Both the position numbers and the translations under genes were made by a program. A stretch of 47,707 bases of DNA from positions 1 to 47,707 of the forward strand of contig JAPLHZ010000197.1 in assembly GCA_026389365.1 (NCBI GenBank). Direction: 5' to 3'. Shown piece by piece: positions 35,831 through 43,821 of this stretch. The first letter of the stretch is position 1. The number at the start of each line of letters is the position of its first letter. The notes below the pieces were generated by a model. That model saw only the letters and a list, made by a program, of their open reading frames with translations. It did no database searches and had not been told where the DNA came from. The DNA comes from Cyanobacteriota bacterium (lineage in GTDB: Bacteria; Cyanobacteriota; Cyanobacteriia; Leptolyngbyales; Leptolyngbyaceae).

Positions 35831-35902
35831 CTAGGTAGGCAGGCTCTACCACTGATCGCAGAGTAACGGCTTCCTTCAAAGCATCAAATGGGTTCTATAC
35901 TG
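35740..35902. repeat. Near-perfect inverted repeat spanning 163 bp
   Basis: The left arm (35740-35760) and right arm (35884-35902) are inverted copies of cagtatagaacccatttga, differing only by an extra TA in the left arm. They flank about 123 bases. They could be terminal repeats of a small MITE-like element or a fold-back rearrangement; the left arm overlaps the coding remnant. Confidence 0.8.
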
Positions 35903-35951
35903 CAAAATTAAGGGACAGTTTATGACTTAGTGCTGAACTCTGATTGGGATT

Positions 35952-37697
35952 TTACGGTTGTTCAAGACCATGGCTTTTTCCGATGACCCAGGGTCTACGA
36001 AAAAATTGAGCTAATGCGGTTTCTTGGAGGACTAAATAAATTGGGCGACCATGGGGACAGGTGTGTGGGTTGCGAGTCTGTTGCCATTGTTCCAGTAGGT
36101 GACGCTGCTCAGAGCTTGATAAAGGTGTGCCATTGCGGATAGCAGTACGACAAGCGATCGCGACTTGGGCAGTTTGCAAATCCCCGCCCAGACTCAGTTC
36201 TAGGATGGCTGCTGCACAATCTTCTCGGTGAAGCAACGGTTCTGGGATGGTCCGGATGGCCCATAATCCATCGCCAAATTCGTCCACGAGTAGACCTATT
36301 CCTTCCAACTGTTCCAATTGACGGGTAGAGAGCTTACTCAGTACAATTGACGGCTCAATGGGCACGGTATTCCACCGATCGCAAATCTGTTCGTACAAAA
36401 CCCGTTCGTGAGCGATATGTTGCTCGATTAGATACATGCCACTGATATGTTCAGCCAATATATAGGTGTTGCGGACCTGAGCGATTGCTTTTAAGCCGCT
36501 CGGTAGCGATCGGACGCTAGCGTTGGGCATTTGAGAATCGGGTGCTATCGGGCTATCGGGGTTGTCAGTTGGGCTGTCTATATTATCTGTTGCGTGATGA
36601 ATCGATCGCGATCGGCCATACCCGGCACTTTGCTCGGCGGCCCGAAGAAAACTTGTGGTTCGGGTACCGGATGACAACTGGTCTGATAATTGAAGTGCTT
36701 GCTGGATGCTCTGGGTGATTAGGGTTTGCCAGTTGTCTAGTTCTTGTAAATATAGTGATGATTTAGCGGGATCTCGGTTCCAATCCACTTGTGCGGGTGG
36801 TACTTGTAAATGAACTAGGACAATTGGGTAACGATCGCGGGGCAACATTTTCCGTAATGCTGCCATGATGGTTTGAATCACGGCGGGCAGTTGAACGATT
36901 CGACCGTTTACTGCAATTTTGATCCAATCGGGCGATCGTCTGGAAATTCGATCGGGCAATCCTAGTATAAGTTCAATCTCATTTGTTTGAATAGTACTGA
37001 AATCATTTAAGTTTCCAGTCGGAAGGATTTGTAGCAATCGTTGAACCCATTGTTTGGTCGGGCCAAACATCAACCATTCACGATCGTCCTGAAAAACTTG
37101 AAAGGTTAGTTCTGGATGAACGACGGCGATCGATTGAATACAGGTTTGGATTTGTTTGAGTTGTTGTTTGATTGAACGCGATCCGGTGCGGCGGGTTTCC
37201 CAGTTTCCAAATAAATCTGTTACCCGAATGATTGTTCCAGGGGCAATCGCGGCTTCTTCGAGTTTAATCAATTCACCGTCATTGTTGTATTGTGCGCGCC
37301 AACCCGAGTCTAGAATGCAACTTAAGATTTCCAATTTTGAAAATTGGGCGATGCTATGAATAGCTTCTCCGCGAAACCCTAAGGTTGTGATATTTGATAA
37401 ATCAGATTGATTTGAAATTTTATTGGTGGTGTGGGGACGTGCGATCGTGGTTAGATTCTCGACATCAATGCCACAACCATTATCCATGACGTGAATTTTC
37501 CACTGCTCCAGCCATAGATAAACAACAATTCGGGTCGCTTTTGCATCGATCGCATTTTCCACCAATTCGCGAACGACAGCCGCCGCCGAATCAATCACTT
37601 CCCCTGCGGCCATCCGATGAATCACATCTAATGACAGCGGACGAATGGTACTGATTTCAATTGAATTGGGCTGATCTGTCGTCCTATCTGTCATCAT
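35952..37697 (-). CDS. mutL: DNA mismatch repair protein MutL
   Basis: A 581-residue GHKL ATPase. Motifs: ELVENAIDAKA, VMDNGCGI, TTNKISNQ and TTLGFRGEAIHSI. The C-terminal domain has EQHIAHERVLYE, a variant of the DQHAxxExxxxE endonuclease motif, plus ACRTAIRNG and CPHGRPI, so it is probably a nicking-type MutL, as expected without MutH. The start ATG 37695-37697 overlaps the stop of the SbcD-like gene (ATGA), so translation is coupled. No mutS is in the window. Confidence 0.95.
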   Translation of the reverse strand: MMTDRTTDQPNSIEISTIRPLSLDVIHRMAAGEVIDSAAAVVRELVENAIDAKATRIVVYLWLEQWKIHVMDNGCGIDVENLTTIARPHTTNKISNQSDLSNITTLGFRGEAIHSIAQFSKLEILSCILDSGWRAQYNNDGELIKLEEAAIAPGTIIRVTDLFGNWETRRTGSRSIKQQLKQIQTCIQSIAVVHPELTFQVFQDDREWLMFGPTKQWVQRLLQILPTGNLNDFSTIQTNEIELILGLPDRISRRSPDWIKIAVNGRIVQLPAVIQTIMAALRKMLPRDRYPIVLVHLQVPPAQVDWNRDPAKSSLYLQELDNWQTLITQSIQQALQLSDQLSSGTRTTSFLRAAEQSAGYGRSRSIHHATDNIDSPTDNPDSPIAPDSQMPNASVRSLPSGLKAIAQVRNTYILAEHISGMYLIEQHIAHERVLYEQICDRWNTVPIEPSIVLSKLSTRQLEQLEGIGLLVDEFGDGLWAIRTIPEPLLHREDCAAAILELSLGGDLQTAQVAIACRTAIRNGTPLSSSEQRHLLEQWQQTRNPHTCPHGRPIYLVLQETALAQFFRRPWVIGKSHGLEQP

Positions 37698-39130
37698 AGC
37701 AATCTCAACTGAACATCCGCCGTATCTGACGTGTCTATTGAGAAATCGATCGTTTCTATTGAACGATTCGTTGGAACTGCGACATTAATACCAAACATTG
37801 GATCACCGCTGGACCCAAACATCACGCCTTGTTCATCGCCTATTAAGGCCCGCGCTGCTTCTAAAATAGGTGATTCTAAATCTCGTAAATCTTCGCGATT
37901 TATTAAATAGGCTTGTAGGGCTTCCATGGGCGTAATAGTTGCTCCTACTCCGAGTTCTGGTAATCGAGATCTGGACAGTTGTATGACTAAATCGGCTTGA
38001 ATTGTATAGCTATGGGCTGCGCTCAAGGCCGATCGGACGACCATATCTTGAATTAATTCCACTTGTTCTGGTCGTAGATGATAAATCAATCGTACGACTA
38101 CATCTTGAATCGTCGATCGATGAATGGCCATTAATAAGTCATCCTGTGGCATGGTCGAGTTGCAAAGATTAATTTCTATAGTGCAAAACGATCGGGCGGG
38201 GACAGGACAAAATTCATAGGTTGTTTTAAATAGATTTTGTGACGTAAGATTCTGGCGGTCAGTGGTTCTAGAAGATTTGGATGAATCCTGTACGATCGCA
38301 TTTTCTTCTTCTTCGTTGGGTGCAATTTCAAGCATCACAAAACCCTTCAGTTCTTTCTCTTCGCTGAAGTCAACGCGTTCAATGCTTCCGGGATAGATTG
38401 TCAATGGGTTTTCACATAGAACTTGATGTTTATGAACATGACCCAAGGCAACATAATTAAAACAATCTCGGGTCAAAATATTCAAGGGCACCGTGAATCC
38501 TTTCCCAACCGCCAAAAACTTCTCGGCTCCAAAGGTTGCAGCATCTGCCATTAAATGTGCCAACAAAATGTGTGGCATAGTCGGCTCAAGCTGTCGAATT
38601 TCACCTTCTAATGCAATTCGCAGCCGATCGAGTAATACTTCACTCACCTGCGCCATCGACATGCCATCGGTTTCAGTCTTACTCATGAGGGTCGATCGGT
38701 TCAACCAGGGCAAGGTCGTCACCTGTAATGGACCCGATTTTGTTTCAATCCGATAGGTTGCTAGGGTATCCCCGACGATGATATTTGGTACACCCAGCGA
38801 TCGGTATATCGACAAACTTGCGCCCCCCTCGCCTTGGGAATGTTGATCGTGATTGCCGACGAGTAGAATGGTAGGAATGTTGGCTGCACTTAGCCGACAA
38901 AATTGCTTTGCGAATGCCTGCTGAAGGTAAGGCGCAGGCACGGCATCCGGAAATGCATCGCCGCCAAATAAGACTAAATCAACTTGATCGTTGATGGCTC
39001 GATCGATACAAAATGAAAGTGTTTGCACAAAGTCTTCAAAACGTGTATTTAAACCTGTTTCAGGATTCAGACGACCATGGATATAGCCGCTTCCCATATG
39101 AATATCTGAAAGATGTAAGACTTTGAACAT
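37694..39130 (-). CDS. sbcD: SbcD/Mre11-like DNA exonuclease subunit
   Basis: A calcineurin-like phosphoesterase of about 478 residues. Metal-binding motifs: VLHLSDIHMG near the N-terminus, LVLFGGDAFPD, LLVGNHDQHS, LLAHLMAD and VALGHVHKHQ, in the SbcD/Mre11 order, followed by YPGSIERVDFSEEKE, the SbcD cap motif. I start at ATG 39128-39130 because homologues begin right at this motif; an ATG seven codons upstream (39151) is possible. It normally works with the SMC-like ATPase SbcC, which is not present here. It is the first gene of a two-gene unit with mutL. Confidence 0.85.
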   Translation of the reverse strand: MFKVLHLSDIHMGSGYIHGRLNPETGLNTRFEDFVQTLSFCIDRAINDQVDLVLFGGDAFPDAVPAPYLQQAFAKQFCRLSAANIPTILLVGNHDQHSQGEGGASLSIYRSLGVPNIIVGDTLATYRIETKSGPLQVTTLPWLNRSTLMSKTETDGMSMAQVSEVLLDRLRIALEGEIRQLEPTMPHILLAHLMADAATFGAEKFLAVGKGFTVPLNILTRDCFNYVALGHVHKHQVLCENPLTIYPGSIERVDFSEEKELKGFVMLEIAPNEEEENAIVQDSSKSSRTTDRQNLTSQNLFKTTYEFCPVPARSFCTIEINLCNSTMPQDDLLMAIHRSTIQDVVVRLIYHLRPEQVELIQDMVVRSALSAAHSYTIQADLVIQLSRSRLPELGVGATITPMEALQAYLINREDLRDLESPILEAARALIGDEQGVMFGSSGDPMFGINVAVPTNRSIETIDFSIDTSDTADVQLRLL

Positions 39131-39288
39131 GGGAGTCAAGAATTTAGACATTAGTCCAATAGTACTACACTTCCCCGAAAAAGTGATTAAAGTGTTTTGT
39201 ACGGATATGCTTTTTCATATTCTAAATTTGATCAAATACATGCAAATAAATTCACTATTTAGACATAAGAAGTCAACAAGCTTAGCAA

Positions 39289-39308
39289 GATTTGATTTGA
39301 TTTGATTT
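39289..39308. repeat. Simple repeat (gattt)4
   Basis: Four exact copies of the pentamer gattt, about 200 bases upstream of the first surface-protein gene. Confidence 0.95.
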
Positions 39309-39393
39309 AACAACAAGCCATGATACGGGTGCCAATTATGACTCAGTATTCTACACTTATATTATCATTCCTTAGGTAAGTATGAGATTTTTT

Positions 39394-39437
39394 CTGTGTA
39401 TATTATGTATTATTACTGTGTACATTATGTATTATTA
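39394..39437. repeat. 22-bp tandem duplication upstream of the surface operon
   Basis: Two copies of a 22-base unit (ctgtgta-t/c-attatgtattatta pattern) differ at one base. They lie about 75-115 bases before the start codon, in the likely promoter zone; each copy holds a TATTAT sequence. Confidence 0.95.
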
Positions 39438-39509
39438 TGGGCTGTCATCGGGGTTAAGTTGTTTCTTCTAAGTGATTATGCGTCTATCAGCTAATACGTA
39501 TAAAATCCT

Positions 39510-40475
39510 ATGGTAAGTGTGAATTCAATGCAGTCCCCCTTCTGGTTGGGGGGACTTTTAGTCATGAGTATCTGCGGAAGTTCCCTTCCGGCTGTTGCTC
39601 AATCGACCTCGACAATCATTCCGAATACAGCGACGGCTGAATTTAATAGCCCTGGGAAACCGCCGAAGTCTATCTCTTCTAACACTGTAAAAATTCCAGT
39701 TCAAGGTGGAACTGCGGCTTTAGAAATAATTAAAATTGGCGATCGCGCTAGCATTGAACCGGGTGATGCGATTAGTTATCGGTTGCAGATTCGTAATACG
39801 GGGACTGCAACTATTACGGACTTGAGTATTAAGGACACATTGCCGCTGGGGTTCAAATTTTTGGCCAAGTCGCCCGTGGGTGCGATCGCAAATGCAGCCG
39901 GAACCCCCGTCACAAATCCGTCACCAATTACAGCAACGGTTTCGGGATCTGTCGTCACTTTTAAGTATCCAGAATTACAACCGCAGCAATCTTTGATTAT
40001 TGCCTATGCTGCATTGACCAGTCCGGATGCGGTGCGCGGCACTGGACGAAATAGCGCGATTGCATTTGGGTTGTCGCCGAGTGGTCCGGTGAATAGCAAC
40101 ATTGCCAGTCACCGAGTTCTAGTTCAAGCAGGTATTGTTTCTGATTGTGGAACCCTAATTGGCCGGGTGTTTGAGGATCGCAACTTTGATGGAGAGCAGC
40201 AGCCCGGAGAACCGGGAATTCCTAATGCGGTGGTGATTTTAGAAGATGGGAATCGCATCATGACTGATGCTGATGGATTGTATTCATTGCCCTTTGTACT
40301 TGCTGGATATCATACCGGAACCCTTGACCTGACTAGTTTACCGGGGTATACCATAGCTCCAAATTTATACCGAATTGACAAAAATAGTACATCCCGATCG
40401 GTTCGTCTAGAACCAAGTGGTATGGCCAGAATGAATTTTGCGGTTACGCCAACTTATCGGGAGGGAGTGCGCTAG
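39510..40475 (+). CDS. Exported DUF11 and SdrD B-like domain protein
   Basis: A 321-residue secreted protein. The signal peptide ends in LPAVAQS. A DUF11 domain follows (about residues 70-205): TAALEIIKIGDRASIEPGDA, YRLQIRNTGTATITDLSIKD. Then comes an SdrD-B/Cna-B-like domain (about 212-310): TLIGRVFEDRNFDGEQQPGE, with ILEDGNRIMTDADGLYS as its calcium-binding-like core. There is no sorting signal or membrane anchor. The next gene starts 5 bases later in a different frame. I recall the same domains fused directly to large outer-membrane barrels in other bacteria, so this protein may be the detached N-terminal part of such a barrel protein. Confidence 0.82.
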   Translation: MVSVNSMQSPFWLGGLLVMSICGSSLPAVAQSTSTIIPNTATAEFNSPGKPPKSISSNTVKIPVQGGTAALEIIKIGDRASIEPGDAISYRLQIRNTGTATITDLSIKDTLPLGFKFLAKSPVGAIANAAGTPVTNPSPITATVSGSVVTFKYPELQPQQSLIIAYAALTSPDAVRGTGRNSAIAFGLSPSGPVNSNIASHRVLVQAGIVSDCGTLIGRVFEDRNFDGEQQPGEPGIPNAVVILEDGNRIMTDADGLYSLPFVLAGYHTGTLDLTSLPGYTIAPNLYRIDKNSTSRSVRLEPSGMARMNFAVTPTYREGVR

Positions 40476-40480
40476 TTACT

Positions 40481-43400
40481 ATGAAAATTTTAATGCGGAT
40501 GCAAATACCAATGGCTAGACACGTTTTGTTTGGTAGTAAATTGGGTACGAATACGGGTGCGAGTACGATCGGGCTTGGAATTGCTATTTTTAATATTGTT
40601 GCAAATAGTTTAGCGATCGGAGTGGCTAATGCTAAAACCGTTGCTCCGATCGTGACGAATACAACAATAAATCAGGCCGCGAAATCAGAAATAACCCAAT
40701 TAGAATTACTTCCAGTACGATCGTCCCAAGTTGCGGCTGATGGACGATCGACTGTGAAATTTGAAGGGCGATTATTAGATAAAGAAGGGCAATTAGTCCC
40801 GTCTCGGGCGATCGTCACCTTAACCAGTAGCGCCGGGAAATTCATTGGCGCAGACCAAGATACGGATTTACCAGGGTTTCAGGTACTGGCGATTCGTGGG
40901 AAATTTACAGCAGAATTGCAGTCAGATTTAGAGGCGAAAAAAGTTCGAGTTCGTGCCGCGATCGCAAAGCACTTATCAGACACTGATCCAACGCCAAAAC
41001 CGCTCGCCCCAGACGCTTCTTTCACCGTTGCGCCAAACTCTCAAAATAATCCCAACGCCATTGTCGCAGCTTCAACTAATTTCCAAGACATTAGTACCTA
41101 TACTCAAGTCGAATTTATTCCTAATTTACGATCGCCCATTGTGGCCGGAATAATCAATGTCCGCATTGGTGCGTCAGGAACCGATTATTTTGGGAGTTAT
41201 CGTGACTTTCTCAATCCCGATCGATTGGCGGAAGGCACTAGGCTAGATGTGGATACGGCAGTTTTTGCCACTGGGAAAGTCGGCGATTGGTTGATTACGG
41301 GTGCAATCAATAATCAACGGCCCTTAAATCAAACCTGCGATGGAAACTCTAGACTATTCCGCGATACCCAATCTTGCGATCAGGTTTATCCGGTATTTGG
41401 GGATAGTTCAAAAGTTGACTACTTAGCCCCCTCTATTGATAGTGTCTATTTTAAAGCTGAACGTCAGTCGCCTATCCCAAATGCGGGTACTGACTATGCG
41501 ATGTGGGGAGATTATAACTCTCAGGAATTTGCCACCGCATCGCAGCTTTATAGTGCAACCACGCGTCAATTGCATGGATTGAAAGCTAATTATAATTTTG
41601 GCAATTTGCAAGCCACCATTATGTATGGCAACAATTTACAAAGTTTCCGCCGAGATGCGATCGCCCCCGATGGAACCAGTGGCTATTACTTTTTGTCCCA
41701 GCGATTGGTCATACCGGGCAGTGAAAATGTATTCATTGAAACTGAAGAACTGGGTCGTCCTGGAACAGTGATTGAACGTAAAAGTTTAACTCGAACGGCA
41801 GATTATGAGATTGATTACGATCGGGGAGCATTCATCTTCCGGCGACCCATGTTGCGAACGGAGTTTGATTTATTTGGGCGATCGTTGGTCCGTAAAATTG
41901 TCGTCACCTATCAATCCGATTCTCAAGGCAATGACGCGAGCTTATATGCTGGGCGATTACAGTACAATCTGTCTCGTGCCTTGGGCCGTGAAAGTTGGCT
42001 GGGAACTAGTTATTTGAAAGAAAGTCAGGGAATACGCAATTTTGAACTGTATGGCGCAGATGCAATTTTCCCCTTGGGCGATGGCGGCCAAATTATTGCA
42101 GAAATCTCAAAATCAAACAATGATTCAATCTATCAAGGTGCCATATCCGGAACAGCTTATCGATTTGAGGTGAATGGAAAACTCAGCGAGTCAATTCTAG
42201 CGCGGGCCTATTATCGAACAGTGGATCAAGGCTTTTCAAATACTGGAACCTTGAGTTTCAATCCGGGTCAAACCCGCTATGGCGTGGATGTTGCTAGCAC
42301 TATAGCCAGAGGCACAAGGCTTAAACTCCAATTCGATCGTGAGGAAAACTTTGGAATTGCTAGTGCCGATCGTAGCCTATTTGGATTTAGTGATTTATTC
42401 AATCCTCAAGCACAACCGATTCCGGGTAGCCGAGTTGATAATAATCTAACCACCCTTCGAGCCGGACTCAGCCAAACGGTTGGGAGTGCAGAACTCGCTG
42501 TTGATTATGTCAATCGAACCCGGAGCGATCGGAGTAGCTCTAGTCTGCTGAATAATTCCAGCAGTCAATTGGTTTCATCATTCTCATTCCCGATCGCCAA
42601 ATCTCTCACCTTGCGCGCTCAGAATGAATTGAATCTGGGTGGTAGTAGTGACTTCTTGTATCCCGATCGGACCACTGTAGGGCTGGATTGGGCGGTAATG
42701 CCGGGAATCACCATGCGACTTGCGCACCAGTTTTTCACAGGCGGGGCCTATCGACAGGGTGCGATTACGAGCTTGGATACCTTAATGGATCAACGGCTTA
42801 CCGACGACACCAGTGTAACCGGACGGTATTCATTATTAAATGGGGCAAATGGTCTGACGGGACAAGGCGCACTGGGTTTAAATCATCGAATGATTCTTGC
42901 ACCGGGACTGCGGATGAACCTAGCTTATGAGCATATCTTTGGTGACATTTATACCTACACTGGAACCGGACAACAACTCATTACGCCCTACGCTGTAGGA
43001 CAAAGTGGTGCATCACTAGCGACAAACTCTGGAGATAGTTACAGTATTGGTTTAGATTACACCGACAATCCAAATTTCAAAGCCAGCACCAGATTTGAAC
43101 ATCGCTTTTCCAGTATCGGGACAAATACTGTGTTTTCCGCTGCGGTCAATGGGAAAATTTCACCTGCATTAACGACGTTATTTCGCTATCAACAAGCAAA
43201 TTACAGCAATGTCGTGGGTTTGGGTGACACGTCAAATCTCAAGCTGGGTCTAGCGTACCGGGATCCGAAGAGCGATAAATTTAATGCGCTTTTGCGGTAC
43301 GAATATCGTAAAAATCCTAGCTCAATTCCCGATACACTTTTGTTTGGGACCGGGACAGGTGCGAACATTCATCTCTTTTCTACTGAAGCGATTTATGCCC

Positions 43401-43819
43401 CAAATTGGCGTTGGGAATTCTATGGGAAAGTGGGATTGCGGAGCACCGAGTCTTATCTCGCAAGCAATCTGATCAATTCCAACACTATTCTATTTAGCCA
43501 GCTTCGCACGACTTATCATTTCAACGATCGGTGGGATGCGGTCGGAGCTATTCGCAGCATCACCCAAACTACCACCGGATTTAATGAAATCGGGCTAGCG
43601 CTTGAAGCGGGCTACTATCTAACGCCAAACCTTCGAGTGGGTGCGGGCTACAGCTTTGGACGAGCGAGTGACCCAGATTTGGGCGATCGTAGTCGGGGTG
43701 GATTCTATGCTGGCTTACAGTTCAAGTTGAATGAATTGTTTGATGGATTTGGGTTACAAAAAACAGCACCGCCTCAACAGCAAGAATCAAAAAATCAACC
43801 GATCGCGATGGAGAAATAA
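40481..43819 (+). CDS. Large outer-membrane beta-barrel protein with N-terminal Ig-like domain
   Basis: A 1112-residue protein with a long signal region (hydrophobic about 25-50). An invasin/Big-like Ig domain lies at about 85-165 (SSQVAADGRSTVKFEGRLLD, VTLTSSAGKFIGAD). From about residue 205 to the end there are alternating amphipathic strands with aromatic girdles. Near 410-450 is a GSENVFIETEELGRP element followed by DYEIDYDRGAFIFRRP, a pattern I recall from very large outer-membrane proteins. The C-terminus has GAGYSFGRASDPDLGDRSRG then FYAGLQFKLNELF, ending in barrel-like strands. There is no TonB box or POTRA domain. Function is unknown; I infer a scaffold or conduit for surface proteins. 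Confidence 0.75.
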   Translation: MKILMRMQIPMARHVLFGSKLGTNTGASTIGLGIAIFNIVANSLAIGVANAKTVAPIVTNTTINQAAKSEITQLELLPVRSSQVAADGRSTVKFEGRLLDKEGQLVPSRAIVTLTSSAGKFIGADQDTDLPGFQVLAIRGKFTAELQSDLEAKKVRVRAAIAKHLSDTDPTPKPLAPDASFTVAPNSQNNPNAIVAASTNFQDISTYTQVEFIPNLRSPIVAGIINVRIGASGTDYFGSYRDFLNPDRLAEGTRLDVDTAVFATGKVGDWLITGAINNQRPLNQTCDGNSRLFRDTQSCDQVYPVFGDSSKVDYLAPSIDSVYFKAERQSPIPNAGTDYAMWGDYNSQEFATASQLYSATTRQLHGLKANYNFGNLQATIMYGNNLQSFRRDAIAPDGTSGYYFLSQRLVIPGSENVFIETEELGRPGTVIERKSLTRTADYEIDYDRGAFIFRRPMLRTEFDLFGRSLVRKIVVTYQSDSQGNDASLYAGRLQYNLSRALGRESWLGTSYLKESQGIRNFELYGADAIFPLGDGGQIIAEISKSNNDSIYQGAISGTAYRFEVNGKLSESILARAYYRTVDQGFSNTGTLSFNPGQTRYGVDVASTIARGTRLKLQFDREENFGIASADRSLFGFSDLFNPQAQPIPGSRVDNNLTTLRAGLSQTVGSAELAVDYVNRTRSDRSSSSLLNNSSSQLVSSFSFPIAKSLTLRAQNELNLGGSSDFLYPDRTTVGLDWAVMPGITMRLAHQFFTGGAYRQGAITSLDTLMDQRLTDDTSVTGRYSLLNGANGLTGQGALGLNHRMILAPGLRMNLAYEHIFGDIYTYTGTGQQLITPYAVGQSGASLATNSGDSYSIGLDYTDNPNFKASTRFEHRFSSIGTNTVFSAAVNGKISPALTTLFRYQQANYSNVVGLGDTSNLKLGLAYRDPKSDKFNALLRYEYRKNPSSIPDTLLFGTGTGANIHLFSTEAIYAPNWRWEFYGKVGLRSTESYLASNLINSNTILFSQLRTTYHFNDRWDAVGAIRSITQTTTGFNEIGLALEAGYYLTPNLRVGAGYSFGRASDPDLGDRSRGGFYAGLQFKLNELFDGFGLQKTAPPQQQESKNQPIAMEK

Positions 43820-43821
43820 TC

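Larger units (their letters stand above)
35269..35951. other. Long intergenic region with gene remnant and inverted repeat
   Basis: About 680 AT-rich bases. The right part holds a coding remnant (35654-35830) and an inverted repeat (35740-35902), listed separately. The left part should include the promoter of the exopolysaccharide cluster. A 79-codon frame at 35273-35512 (minus) has no protein-like features and was not called. Confidence 0.5.
39152..39509. other. Divergent intergenic region upstream of the surface-protein operon
   Basis: About 360 AT-rich bases with no gene. It contains a (gattt)4 run (39289-39308) and a 22-bp tandem duplication (39394-39437) and must hold the promoter of the four-gene surface operon. 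Confidence 0.6.

Noticed and set aside
40481-43819. Barrel protein as a TonB-dependent receptor, fimbrial usher or inverse autotransporter
   Set aside because: No TonB box or plug motif, no usher-type architecture, and the Ig-like domain precedes the barrel, opposite to intimin/invasin order.
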